Below, in pieces: positions 53,786 through 62,430 of a stretch of 64,000 nucleotides of DNA. The translations under genes and the position numbers were made by a program. The first letter of the stretch is position 1. The number at the start of each line of letters is the position of its first letter. The notes below the pieces were generated by a model. That model did no database searches, was not told where the DNA came from, and saw only the letters and a list, made by a program, of their open reading frames with translations. Source of the DNA: CAYZMH01 sp964479445 (GTDB taxonomy: Bacteria; Bacteroidota; Bacteroidia; Bacteroidales; GCA-2748055); assembly GCA_964479445.1 (NCBI GenBank), contig CAYZMH010000001.1, positions 62,001-126,000 of the forward strand. The letters run 5' to 3'.

Positions 53786-54808
53786 ATGCATACCGCATCG
53801 TACTGGAGCAAATTATCTAATAACCAGGTCCAATGTCATTTATGTCCTCATTTATGTAAAGTGTCTACTGGCAAATCAGGCATTTGCGGAGTAAGGTATA
53901 ATGACAAAGGAACTTTGTACAGTCGTGTTTACGGAGTTTTATCTTCTGTTACTTCGGATCCTATTGAGAAAAAGCCCTTATACCATTTTTATCCGGGTAC
54001 CCGGATGCTATCCATTGGGAGTTTTGGTTGTACTATGAAATGTAATTTCTGTCAGAATAGTGAAATTTCCCTGGGTGGAGATTGGGATCTGGAGCAGATG
54101 GATATTTATAAACCCGGTGCGATTGTCTCCAGGGCCCGTGATGGTCAGAATATCAGTGGGATTGCCTATACATACAATGAACCTGTTGTTTTTACAGAGT
54201 ATATGCTGGATACAGCGAAGCTTGCTCATGATGCTGGTCTTGTGAATGCAATGATCACCAATGGATTTATCAATATACCTCCCCTGGAAGACCTGCTTAC
54301 CTGTATAGATGCTTTCAATATTGACTTAAAAGCGTTTACCGATAGTTTCTATAAGAATGTAACCCGTTCGCAGCTGGCACCGGTTCTTAAGACTATTAAA
54401 AAAGTTTCAGATGCTGGGAAGCATTTGGAGATCACTCATCTGGTAATACCTGGCCGGAATGATCATGAAGATGATTTTAAGGATCTTGTCAGGTGGATAA
54501 GAGACACCTGCGGAAAGCAGACAGTTCTCCATCTTTCACGGTATTTTCCCAGGTATAAGTCGGAATCCCCCCCTACCCCAACCGAAATAATGTTATCATT
54601 CCTGGAAATTGCAAGGAAGGAATTGCATTTTGTGTATGCCGGAAATATTTCTATCGATAATGGCAGTGACACATTTTGTCCGGGTTGTGGAAATATACTG
54701 GTTGAAAGGCACCTGTATCATGCCAGGAATTCAGGCATAACCGAAGACGGAATTTGTAAAACCTGTGGTTACAAGATATATGGCACATTTCACAAACACA
54801 GAGATTAG
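53786..54808 (+). CDS. AmmeMemoRadiSam system radical SAM enzyme
   Basis: Radical SAM protein, 340 residues. An N-terminal Cys cluster (QCHLCPHLCKVSTGKSGICG) precedes the SAM motif GCTMKCNFCQNSEIS (CxxxCxxC). A PflA-like barrel follows (GIAYTYNEPVVFTEYMLDTA, NIDLKAFTDSFYKN). A C-terminal zinc-like pair, CPGCGN and CKTCGY, ends it. This is the TIGR04337-type enzyme of the AmmeMemoRadiSam cassette, beside the B and A genes. The reaction is unknown. A TAGCTTTG element at 53774-53781 lies immediately before the ATG. Confidence 0.93.
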   Translation: MHTASYWSKLSNNQVQCHLCPHLCKVSTGKSGICGVRYNDKGTLYSRVYGVLSSVTSDPIEKKPLYHFYPGTRMLSIGSFGCTMKCNFCQNSEISLGGDWDLEQMDIYKPGAIVSRARDGQNISGIAYTYNEPVVFTEYMLDTAKLAHDAGLVNAMITNGFINIPPLEDLLTCIDAFNIDLKAFTDSFYKNVTRSQLAPVLKTIKKVSDAGKHLEITHLVIPGRNDHEDDFKDLVRWIRDTCGKQTVLHLSRYFPRYKSESPPTPTEIMLSFLEIARKELHFVYAGNISIDNGSDTFCPGCGNILVERHLYHARNSGITEDGICKTCGYKIYGTFHKHRD

Positions 54809-55637
54809 AGAGCCCGCTGTGGAAGGAAGATTCTATCCTTCATCCAGGGAAAGCATATTTGAATTAATCAGACAGGTTGAGCACTCGGAGCGTTACCCGG
54901 TTCCTGCCTTAAAAGATGTCTCTGTATATGGTGCAGTATTACCCCATGCCGGTCATGTCTTCTGTGGTTATCAAACTGTTCCGTTTTTCCAGTTTCTTAC
55001 CCGGAAGGGTCATAAACCAGAAACATTTGTGATTGTGCATCCCAATCATACCGGTATGGGAGCACCATTGGCATTATCACCCCATCTGTATTGGCGCAAT
55101 GCATCAGGGATACTGGAAGTGGATCAGGAGTTAGCCAATTTGCTTGATTTACCAAGAGACGAGGATGCCCATAGGAATGAACATTCAGGAGAAGTTTTGT
55201 TACCATTTATTAACTACTATTTTGGGGAGTCCGATCTTAAGATCCTTCCTGTATGTATGGGTAAGCAAACTTTTAAAACTGCTGAAGAACTGGCCAAAAC
55301 TCTTTACAATGCCACAAAAATGTTGGATAGAAAAATCATGGTCCTGGCATCAAGCGATTTCACCCACTTTTTACCAGCACAGGAGGGATATGATCAGGAT
55401 CAAATTCTTCTGGACGCTATATTTAGTAAAAATCCAGAAAAGGTTGAGAAAACTGTGCAGCGAAAACAGATAAATGCATGCGGTTACGGGCCAATTATGT
55501 CATTGATGATTTATTCAGGGATGAATAGCAAAAAGTATTCAATTATGCAGATGGCTCGCGGACACTCGGGCGAGGTGAGTCCGTCCCATGAGGTAGTGGA
55601 TTATATTTCGCTCCTTTTTTACGAAGAAGCCCTTTAG
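54780..55637 (+). CDS. AmmeMemoRadiSam system protein B (Memo-like)
   Basis: Homologue of human MEMO1, a metal-binding dioxygenase-like fold. Key segments: EGRFYPSSRESI, AVLPHAGHVFCGYQT, VIVHPNHTGMGAPLAL, EHSGEVLLPF and LASSDFTHFLPAQEG. The conserved His and Cys set of Memo proteins is present (His in PHAGH, NEHS, DFTH; Cys in NACGYGPIM). Start at 54780 (MAHFTNTEIREPAVEG) gives a 29-base overlap with the radical SAM gene. Protein A starts 3 bases after it ends. Function remains undefined. Confidence 0.93.
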   Translation: MAHFTNTEIREPAVEGRFYPSSRESIFELIRQVEHSERYPVPALKDVSVYGAVLPHAGHVFCGYQTVPFFQFLTRKGHKPETFVIVHPNHTGMGAPLALSPHLYWRNASGILEVDQELANLLDLPRDEDAHRNEHSGEVLLPFINYYFGESDLKILPVCMGKQTFKTAEELAKTLYNATKMLDRKIMVLASSDFTHFLPAQEGYDQDQILLDAIFSKNPEKVEKTVQRKQINACGYGPIMSLMIYSGMNSKKYSIMQMARGHSGEVSPSHEVVDYISLLFYEEAL

Positions 55638-55640
55638 GAT

Positions 55641-56198
55641 ATGAACCGGTTCCAGTTTTCAGAGAACGATCGAACAGAGATGCTGAGTATTGCTCACCGC
55701 ACAATGCGAAGGTATATTCAAACAGGAGAATATACTACTGATCGCGAAATAAGGGTGTCGAAGCGGCTTACTATCCGGACAGGGTTATTTGTCTCGGTTT
55801 ATGTGGAGAATGAACTCCGGGGCTGCATAGGTACATTTCGCGAAGAAGAACAATTATTTATAGTGCTGCAGCGAATGACGATTTCCGCAGCTTTTCATGA
55901 TTGCAGGTTTGCTCCCGTGACTGCCATGGAAGTGGAAGACGCAAAGGTTGAGCTATCTGTACTGAGTCCAAAAATACCGGTATCTTCACCCGATGAAATT
56001 GAGATTGGCAGGCATGGTATTTATATTGAAAAGAACGCAAATCGTGGAACCCTGCTGCCACAAGTGGCCGTTAAGAATAATTGGACTCCCCGTGAGTTCA
56101 CCGATTTTTGTGCAAGGTACAAAGCCGGCATTTCACCCGATGAGATTCCCGAATCCTCCCTTTATGTTTATGAAGCCGATGTATTCGGTGATCTTTGA
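55641..56198 (+). CDS. AmmeMemoRadiSam system protein A (AMMECR1-like)
   Basis: A 185-residue AMMECR1-domain protein. The hallmark ELRGCIGTF (LRGCIG) is present, with SAAFHDCRFAPVTAMEVEDA, VELSVLSPKIPVSSPDEIEI and NRGTLLPQVAVKNNWTPREF. AMMECR1 is a widely conserved domain of unknown biochemical role. It ends the three-gene cassette. Confidence 0.94.
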   Translation: MNRFQFSENDRTEMLSIAHRTMRRYIQTGEYTTDREIRVSKRLTIRTGLFVSVYVENELRGCIGTFREEEQLFIVLQRMTISAAFHDCRFAPVTAMEVEDAKVELSVLSPKIPVSSPDEIEIGRHGIYIEKNANRGTLLPQVAVKNNWTPREFTDFCARYKAGISPDEIPESSLYVYEADVFGDL

Positions 56199-56227
56199 TA
56201 GCTGCATTATTTTTTTCGCATGAAAAA

Positions 56228-56350
56228 TTGATATTTTTAATGGAAGCTTTATATTTGCCTTTGGGATTATAAAGAAATTACCTTACTCACTAACCCTAAG
56301 CTGAATCTATGAAGAAGAATCCTGTTCTTTTTAAGAGCAGGATTTTTTTT
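56228..56350 (+). promoter_or_regulatory. Promoter and terminator-like hairpin in sugar-porter leader
   Basis: A TATATTTG (TAnnTTTG) element at 56250-56257 with TTG at 56228-56230 (19-base spacer) predicts a start near 56263. Downstream, ATCCTGTTCTT (56319-56329) and AAGAGCAGGAT (56333-56343) form an 11-bp stem with one G-U pair and a T-run to 56350. It could end the AmmeMemoRadiSam transcript or attenuate the porter. An ATG at 56309 runs through the hairpin as a possible leader ORF. Confidence 0.5.
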
Positions 56351-56417
56351 GTTCTTTTCTCAGGTTTTTATTGGCATTGTACTATATTCGGGAAATATTT
56401 CAATAAAACGATTTATC

Positions 56418-57863
56418 ATGGCAAAAAGTGCGAAGAAAAAAAACATGACACTGGTTATCATCATAGCAGCAGTTGCTTCTACCGGAGGCCTGCTGTTCGG
56501 TTTTGATACAGGTGTTATTTCAGGGGCATTGCCCTTTCTCAAAGAGAGCTGGGGATTAACCTCAGGACAACAGGAATGGATTACGACAGCAGCTTTGGTT
56601 GGTGCGGTCATAGGAGCTATGTCTTCGGGAAGAATTACAGACATCTTCGGAAGAAAGAAAGTCATCCTGGTAACCTCGGTGATTTTTGCTCTGGGAGCTA
56701 TATTAACCGGAGCAGCGCCAACACCAGGTTTCCTGGCTGTAAGCCGGATCGTGCTCGGGATTGCTATTGGAATCTCCTCTTTTACGGTTCCCCTCTATAT
56801 TTCGGAGATTGCTCCCGCAAAAATCCGCGGTGCCATGGTCTCATCATTTCAGCTCATGATTACCATTGGAATCCTGGTTTCCTATTTTACCGACCTGGCT
56901 ATTGCCGATGAAAGCAACCCCTTTTCATGGCGCTGGATGTTTTATGTAGGAGTATTCCCGGCGATTATCCTGTTCGTAGGGATGTTGTTCCTGCCTGAAA
57001 CACCCCGGTTTCTCATTGGCAAGGGAAAAGACGAGAAAGGCCGGAGAGTGATGAACAAAGTTGAAGACCCGGAACTGGTAGAGGAGTCTTACAGGAAACT
57101 AAAGGAGGACATGAGAAGGGACGAAGAAGCTCAGACAGACTGGAGGGAACTGTTTAAACCCTGGCTTCGTACGGCGCTTTTTATTGCGATCGGCATTATG
57201 TTTGTTCAGCAGTTTGTTGGTATCAATACCATTATTTATTATGCTCCTACCGTCTTCATCATTGCAGGGTTTGGTGGCGCCAAGGCGGCCATTGCTGCTA
57301 CCGTGAGTGTTGGAGTGGTTAATGTTGTATCAACAGTGCTCTCCATGTTCCTGATCGATAAAATCGGACGCCGGAAACTCTATTTTATTGGACTTACAGG
57401 AATGGTAATTGCCCTGACAGCACTGGGTACTTTCTTTCTATTGAAGGATAATTTAGGACCTTCATTGAAATACATTACCGTAGCCTCAACGTTGATTTAT
57501 ATTTTCTTCTTTGCCATCAGCCTCGGTCCGTTAGGATGGCTCATGATTTCAGAGGTTTTCCCACTAAAAGTAAGAGGATTGGGCATGAGTATCGGGTCCC
57601 TTTCCAACTGGCTTTTCAATGCGATTGTTACCTTTACCTTCCTTAAAATTGCATGGGCGTTTACTGCGCCGGGAATGGAAGTAGTGCGAGAGGGAATGCC
57701 CAATGATCCCAATCCGGCCGGTGCCTTTTTCGTCTATGCCTTAATAGGTATAGTAGGTATTATCTGGGGTTACAGGTATATTCCGGAAACAAAAGGAGTA
57801 ACGTTGGAGGAGATCGAAGATCACTGGAGAGCTGGCAAAAAACCAAATGAGTTAAAGTCTTAG
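56418..57863 (+). CDS. MFS sugar porter
   Basis: A 481-residue sugar:H+ symporter of the XylE/GLUT group. Motifs: ASTGGLLFGFDTGVISGALP, GRITDIFGRKKVIL, PETPRFLIGKGK, QQFVGINTIIYYAPTVF, DKIGRRKLYF and the C-terminal PETKGVTLEEIEDHW. The substrate is probably a pentose or hexose such as xylose or glucose. The start is MAKSAKKKNMTLVIIIAAVA; the frame extends 23 codons upstream without family support. A hairpin with T-run lies in the leader at 56319-56350. A terminator follows at 57885. Confidence 0.93.
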   Translation: MAKSAKKKNMTLVIIIAAVASTGGLLFGFDTGVISGALPFLKESWGLTSGQQEWITTAALVGAVIGAMSSGRITDIFGRKKVILVTSVIFALGAILTGAAPTPGFLAVSRIVLGIAIGISSFTVPLYISEIAPAKIRGAMVSSFQLMITIGILVSYFTDLAIADESNPFSWRWMFYVGVFPAIILFVGMLFLPETPRFLIGKGKDEKGRRVMNKVEDPELVEESYRKLKEDMRRDEEAQTDWRELFKPWLRTALFIAIGIMFVQQFVGINTIIYYAPTVFIIAGFGGAKAAIAATVSVGVVNVVSTVLSMFLIDKIGRRKLYFIGLTGMVIALTALGTFFLLKDNLGPSLKYITVASTLIYIFFFAISLGPLGWLMISEVFPLKVRGLGMSIGSLSNWLFNAIVTFTFLKIAWAFTAPGMEVVREGMPNDPNPAGAFFVYALIGIVGIIWGYRYIPETKGVTLEEIEDHWRAGKKPNELKS

Positions 57864-57884
57864 CTTATAGCATATTTCTTTTAG

Positions 57885-57913
57885 AAAGCCCTGTCAGAAG
57901 CAGGGCTTTTTTT
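57885..57913 (+). terminator. Rho-independent terminator after sugar porter
   Basis: AAAGCCCTG (57885-57893), loop TCAGAAG, CAGGGCTTT (57901-57909), then T-run to 57913. Confidence 0.9.
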
Positions 57914-57984
57914 ATGGATTCTATTTTTGGCATTGATTTTGTTTTACCTCTAGCAAGCAGGTTCAATTACAAAAATTATGAGCC

Positions 57985-58935
57985 ATGAAAACAAAACTTA
58001 CCATAACCGTTATGCTGATGTCGATATTAATCGGTGCATTGGAAGCCAGTGCACAATCAGCTCGCAGGGAACGCGGCCGGGAAGATCACAGGAAGACTTC
58101 CACGCAGGTTTCCAGGAAATCTGAACGCCAGACACACTATCGCAAGGAGCATGATACTCGCAATAAAAGCAGCAAGACATCGAACCAGGTACGGTCGAGC
58201 CGAACAGATCGAGATGAAGGCCTTCGAGGCCGTTCCTCTTCATCAAAAGATCGGAGCCGGAGTCATGTGAGCCGCCAGAAGACCAGTGTCTCCAATCATC
58301 ATAATCCCAGGAGTAATTACAGGATGGCAGACAAAACCGTTCATGTAGGGAAAACCGCACGAGATCCTAAAGACGGGAGAGTTGAAGGTGCAGTATATCA
58401 CAACCGAACCAACGTGGTTAAACATCATGTTCCGGCCAAACGCCGTGCTTACAGATATCGCTATTATCCAACGGCAAAGATCAAAGTACATGTACATCCT
58501 CATACTTATCATAACCACTACAAGGTCCTTTACTATCCCAGATACAGTGAGATCATCTGGACCCGTGGGATGTTCCGCGAGTACCGCGATATTTATCCCC
58601 ACTATACCAACTGGCATTATCATTTTGGGTATCGGATCCAGACCATTTCCGCATTCGACGCAAAATATAATATAGGAGAAATCAGCCGGGTATACGGAAG
58701 AGTGTATGCAACCTGGTTCAATAAAGAAACCGATGATCTCCTTTTATTCTTCGGAGGAGAGTATCCTCACCAGGATTTCACCCTGGTGGTTCCGGGAAGG
58801 ATCGCACGCAGATACAGCTGGAGACCTCATCGCTATTTCCTCGGACAACACATCATAGCTAAAGGATTGGTAACCCGGTATGAGGGCAAACCTGAGATGG
58901 TGATCAAAAAGAGAAAGCAGCTGGATGTTTACTAA
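57985..58935 (+). CDS. Exported basic protein with disordered Arg/Ser region and OB-like C-terminus
   Basis: A 316-residue protein with a signal peptide (LMSILIGALEASAQ). Residues about 24-110 are extremely basic and Ser/Arg-rich (SARRERGREDHRKTSTQVSR and more) and should be disordered. A Tyr/His-rich middle (YRYRYYPTAKIKVHVHPHTY, NHYKVLYYPRYSEIIW) follows. The last 90 residues (IGEISRVYGRVYATWFNKET, FGGEYPHQDFTLVV, GQHIIAKGLVTRYEGKPEMV) resemble an OB-fold of a type found in nuclease-associated proteins. No named family was identified with certainty. Its basic nature suggests binding to nucleic acid or acidic surface polymers (inference). Confidence 0.72.
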   Translation: MKTKLTITVMLMSILIGALEASAQSARRERGREDHRKTSTQVSRKSERQTHYRKEHDTRNKSSKTSNQVRSSRTDRDEGLRGRSSSSKDRSRSHVSRQKTSVSNHHNPRSNYRMADKTVHVGKTARDPKDGRVEGAVYHNRTNVVKHHVPAKRRAYRYRYYPTAKIKVHVHPHTYHNHYKVLYYPRYSEIIWTRGMFREYRDIYPHYTNWHYHFGYRIQTISAFDAKYNIGEISRVYGRVYATWFNKETDDLLLFFGGEYPHQDFTLVVPGRIARRYSWRPHRYFLGQHIIAKGLVTRYEGKPEMVIKKRKQLDVY

Positions 58936-58962
58936 CTGATCAACCAGCATGTTTACCATGGG

Positions 58963-58993
58963 GGACGATGCAAAAGCATCGTCCTTTTTTTTT
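58963..58993 (+). terminator. Rho-independent terminator after basic exported protein
   Basis: GGACGATGC (58963-58971), loop AAAA, GCATCGTCC (58976-58984), then nine T, overlapping the stop of the convergent DUF4249 gene. Confidence 0.9.
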
Positions 58994-59849
58994 ATTCCAC
59001 GATCTTGTATTTACGGGTAATGGCATAGGCTGTAAAAATGCCCAATGCATCCTGGTTTATGTTTGAGGTTACATTGGCAGGCGGACCGCTAAATAAGGGA
59101 TTATTGCCGCTTAACTCATTTTGTGCTTCCTGTATAAAAGTGTAGTAGGTTTCAGTGATGCTGTTCAATTCCAGCATAACTGTGTCACCCGGGTTGATGG
59201 ATTCAAATGGCTCGTCATCATCCAGGAAACCGATAGGAAGTCCGTAAATATAGCTCCCGTTAAAGAAATCATCCGATTGAACAAAAAAGGATGATAGGTT
59301 TTCATTCAGCGGATTTTCATTCCGAATAAGTTTATAATTGTACCATTGACGCATTGGCGGATCCGGACCATAAAGTCTTACCTGATATCCTGAGAAGAAA
59401 GGACTTTGAAACCGTTCTAAACCAAGAGAGTCCACAAAACCAGTTGGAGGCATCACTGAAGATGCCCGGTAAATTTCGTTGACCCCATCCTGATCCATAT
59501 CAAGATTATCAATGGTTAATTGGTACTCGGTTCCCGGTACACCCTGAAAAGGCTGCTCGGAGCGATAAATTCCGGATTTTCCGGGGATTTCGTTATAACG
59601 AATCGTGGCAGTGTCAAAATCAACTTCGACAAGAGCCCTGGAGACCGGAGGAGGGGGTTCATTTGAAAAGTAAGGAGCAGTCTCGGTGAGATGAACCGTG
59701 TGATATTGTAAATCAGTTGTTATTTCTCCATAAACAACCAGTNNNNNNNNNNGGTTAGAAGTTTCCAGCTCGATATCGATTCGCTCTGTACATGACATTA
59801 AAAATATGCCCGGAAGAAAAATTATTTGGAAAAGGATCTTTGCTCGCAT
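58992..59849 (-). CDS. DUF4249 lipoprotein (10-N gap inside)
   Basis: Outer-membrane-associated lipoprotein of the Bacteroidota DUF4249 family; signal ends LPGIFLMSC. Segments: VVYGEITTDLQYHTVHLTET, SRALVEVDFDT, IPGKSGIYRSEQPFQGVPGT and LELNSITETYYTFIQEAQNE. A 10-N gap at 59743-59752 leaves unread codons near the N-terminus; the frame is preserved across it if the length is right. Its start shares one base with the stop of the TonB-receptor gene, so they are coupled. It is the surface partner of that receptor in this gene pair. Confidence 0.9.
   Translation of the reverse strand: MRAKILFQIIFLPGIFLMSCTERIDIELETSNXXXXLVVYGEITTDLQYHTVHLTETAPYFSNEPPPPVSRALVEVDFDTATIRYNEIPGKSGIYRSEQPFQGVPGTEYQLTIDNLDMDQDGVNEIYRASSVMPPTGFVDSLGLERFQSPFFSGYQVRLYGPDPPMRQWYNYKLIRNENPLNENLSSFFVQSDDFFNGSYIYGLPIGFLDDDEPFESINPGDTVMLELNSITETYYTFIQEAQNELSGNNPLFSGPPANVTSNINQDALGIFTAYAITRKYKIVE
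59743..59752. other. Short assembly gap (10 N)
   Basis: Ten N inside the DUF4249 gene. Unlike the 100-N gaps, this may be an estimated or minimum length. Confidence 0.98.
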
Positions 59850-62185
59850 CAGAAGGAGAAATTATAGGTTATTGCCGGGATAATGGAGAATAGATAGGTC
59901 ATTTCAGCATAGGTTTGGTCGCGATTGGATTCATCCTGGACAAAATTGAGGGTCCATACATTTTTTCGTGCGTAAGCATTATAGAGGGAAAGATTCCATT
60001 CTCCCGACCATTTTTGTGTTTTTTCAGGTCGCGGTTTAAGGGTCACAGAAAGATCCATCCTGTGATAGTCGGGTAACCGATATTCATTGCGCCCCGTATA
60101 TACAGGAAGGATATCCCCCATTATTTCATACCGCCCGGTGGGTATAGTAAAAGGGAGACCTGTTGCATATACCCAGTTGAGTCCGAATGACCATCTCTTT
60201 CCAAGATCATAACTCAGAACCAGTGAGAGATCGTGTGGTTTATCATAGGGAGCCGGATAGGGAACTCCATCGTTGATTTCATCGATATAGCGTGTAGTAT
60301 GGGAATATGTATAACTGATCCAGCCAGATAGATCCCGGTAATCGTAACGAGCATAAAGCTCTATTCCGTATGACTCTGCTTCCCCGACCCGCAATTCACC
60401 CTCAAGGCGGGGATTCAGCAACAACTCTGCATGATCGACAAAATCGATAGCATTATTCATCTTCTTATAATAAAGCTCCAGGGAAGTTTCCAAGCGGTTG
60501 TTAAGAAAATTCCTGAAGAAACCCAGCGAAACCTGGTTAGAGAATTGAGGTTGTATGTTAGGTGACGCCGGGAACCAGATATCCAGCGGGGTGCCTGCCA
60601 TACTGTTTGATGCCATTTGCATATACTGAACGGTTCGTGCATAGCTCAGCTTGACAGAATTTTTTTCATTGAACATGTAGTTAAATGCCATACGGGGTTC
60701 CAGGGCGTGATAAAAGTTGAAAAACTCACCGGATTCGTAAAGCGTAGAATCTACCACCCTGTACCGGTCATTGTATGCATAAACTGTAGCTTCTCCAATA
60801 TTATGAAAGGAGGAATACCGGAGGCCTGCCCTAAAGGAAAAGTTGTTGTTGAAATTTGATCGAATGGATAGATAGCCACCATTTTCCAGGGCATAATTAT
60901 ACGGAATCTCCGTATTGTTTTCCTGATCACCCTCCGAGGTAGTTCGGATATTACCGGGTTCAATGGTATGATAGATCGAAGAAAGACCAAAGCGCAGGGT
61001 ATGTTCCGGAGCTAAATACCATGTAAAGTCTGCCTTGAATGCATAATCAATCAGGTTTGAATTCCAATTAAAAAACGGGATCTCCCCTTCCGGAGTTCCA
61101 AGGTCGTAGAAATACCGAGAGTTTACCAGGGTGAAATTACTGAAGAGTCTTTTGGAAAACAGGTGGTTCCATCGCAATGAGAAGGTCCTGTTACCAAATC
61201 TCATTCCTGCAAAATCATTCTCAAACACATCTTTCCCATAGTAACCAGAGAGATAGATCCGGTTGTTTTCGTTAAGCGTATAGTTCACTTTACCATTGAG
61301 ATCATAGAAAAACAGGGCATTGTCCCTGATGGCTGTATCCTGCGCAAAAGGTAAAAATATATCTGCGTAGGTCCTTCTGCCAGACAGCAGAAACGATGCT
61401 TTATCTTTGACAATCGGACCTTCCAGGGTAAGACGACTCGAAATAGTGCCAATTCCGCCGGTCCCATGAAATTGCTTGTTATTCCCCTCCTTCATGCGTA
61501 CATCCAGCAGGGATGCCAGCCGGCCGCCAGCACTTGCCGGTATATCACCTTTATACAATTTCACGTCTTTAATGGCATCATTGTTAAAAACAGAGAAAAA
61601 CCCGAACAAATGAGAAGCATTATATACGGTAGCTTCATCCAGGAGAATGAGGTTTTGATCGGTATTCCCTCCACGCACACTAAAACCGGAAGATCCCTCA
61701 CTGGTGAATTGTACTCCGGGCAGAAGCTGAATCGCTTTTATGATATCCACCTCTCCCAGCAGGGCGGGGATTTTCCTGATGGATTGAATAGGCAGCTGCG
61801 TAGACCCCGTTTCCAGGCGTGTGATGTTTGCGTTGGATCCTTCTGCGGATACGGTAACCTCTTCAAGCTCCTGATTAGTCCTCTCCAGTTCCACATCAAG
61901 TTCAGTATCGTCACCCAGCCTTATCGCCTGGTTATCTGTGGCGTAACCTATATAAGAGATAACCAGGTTGTAGAATCCCGGTTCCAGCGAAAGGGAATAG
62001 AACCCATACTGATTGGCAATTGTTCCCCTCCCCGTCTCGCGAATTGCAATATTTGCCCCTATCAAAGCCTCACCGGTACTGGCATCCCGGATATAACCGC
62101 TAATAACCACCCGCTCCTGACCCTTGATGAGAGCTGAGTTTGTGATCAACAGAATGAAAATGAGGCCCGTTATCAAGTATCGCAT
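59849..62185 (-). CDS. TonB-dependent receptor with carboxypeptidase-like N-terminal domain
   Basis: A 778-residue outer-membrane receptor. Signal peptide, then a carboxypeptidase-regulatory-like domain (RVVISGYIRDASTGEALIGA, GTIANQYGFYSLSLEPGFYN). The plug follows (LLGEVDIIKAIQLLPGVQFT, SSGFSVRGGNTDQNLILLDE, HLFGFFSVFNNDAIKDVKLY), then a 22-strand barrel ending AITYNFSF. No SusC-type TonB box extension is seen and it is shorter than SusC. It pairs with the DUF4249 lipoprotein, a Bacteroidota layout distinct from SusCD. The ligand is unknown. Confidence 0.93.
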   Translation of the reverse strand: MRYLITGLIFILLITNSALIKGQERVVISGYIRDASTGEALIGANIAIRETGRGTIANQYGFYSLSLEPGFYNLVISYIGYATDNQAIRLGDDTELDVELERTNQELEEVTVSAEGSNANITRLETGSTQLPIQSIRKIPALLGEVDIIKAIQLLPGVQFTSEGSSGFSVRGGNTDQNLILLDEATVYNASHLFGFFSVFNNDAIKDVKLYKGDIPASAGGRLASLLDVRMKEGNNKQFHGTGGIGTISSRLTLEGPIVKDKASFLLSGRRTYADIFLPFAQDTAIRDNALFFYDLNGKVNYTLNENNRIYLSGYYGKDVFENDFAGMRFGNRTFSLRWNHLFSKRLFSNFTLVNSRYFYDLGTPEGEIPFFNWNSNLIDYAFKADFTWYLAPEHTLRFGLSSIYHTIEPGNIRTTSEGDQENNTEIPYNYALENGGYLSIRSNFNNNFSFRAGLRYSSFHNIGEATVYAYNDRYRVVDSTLYESGEFFNFYHALEPRMAFNYMFNEKNSVKLSYARTVQYMQMASNSMAGTPLDIWFPASPNIQPQFSNQVSLGFFRNFLNNRLETSLELYYKKMNNAIDFVDHAELLLNPRLEGELRVGEAESYGIELYARYDYRDLSGWISYTYSHTTRYIDEINDGVPYPAPYDKPHDLSLVLSYDLGKRWSFGLNWVYATGLPFTIPTGRYEIMGDILPVYTGRNEYRLPDYHRMDLSVTLKPRPEKTQKWSGEWNLSLYNAYARKNVWTLNFVQDESNRDQTYAEMTYLFSIIPAITYNFSF

Positions 62186-62430
62186 TATCCAGGATCTTTA
62201 TAAGTAATTAACGGAATTTTTCCTATTTGGTTTTTAAGGGAGCCAACATATAACGAAAAGTTTACATGGTGAGCCATTCGGTTACTCAATCAAGGTATGC
62301 AAGGACAAAATCCACTACCCGATCCGTATCCATGCCAAACACCGGATCGATGTCCTGTGTCACGCGTCCACTCATGCAACGGGTTCTGGTAAGGTTACCC
62401 GGAACTTAAAACCAGGGAAACTCCTGCCTG

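Noticed and set aside
56309..56506. 65-codon leader frame before the sugar porter as a separate gene
   Set aside because: It overlaps the porter start in another frame and crosses the terminator hairpin. Considered only as a possible leader peptide.
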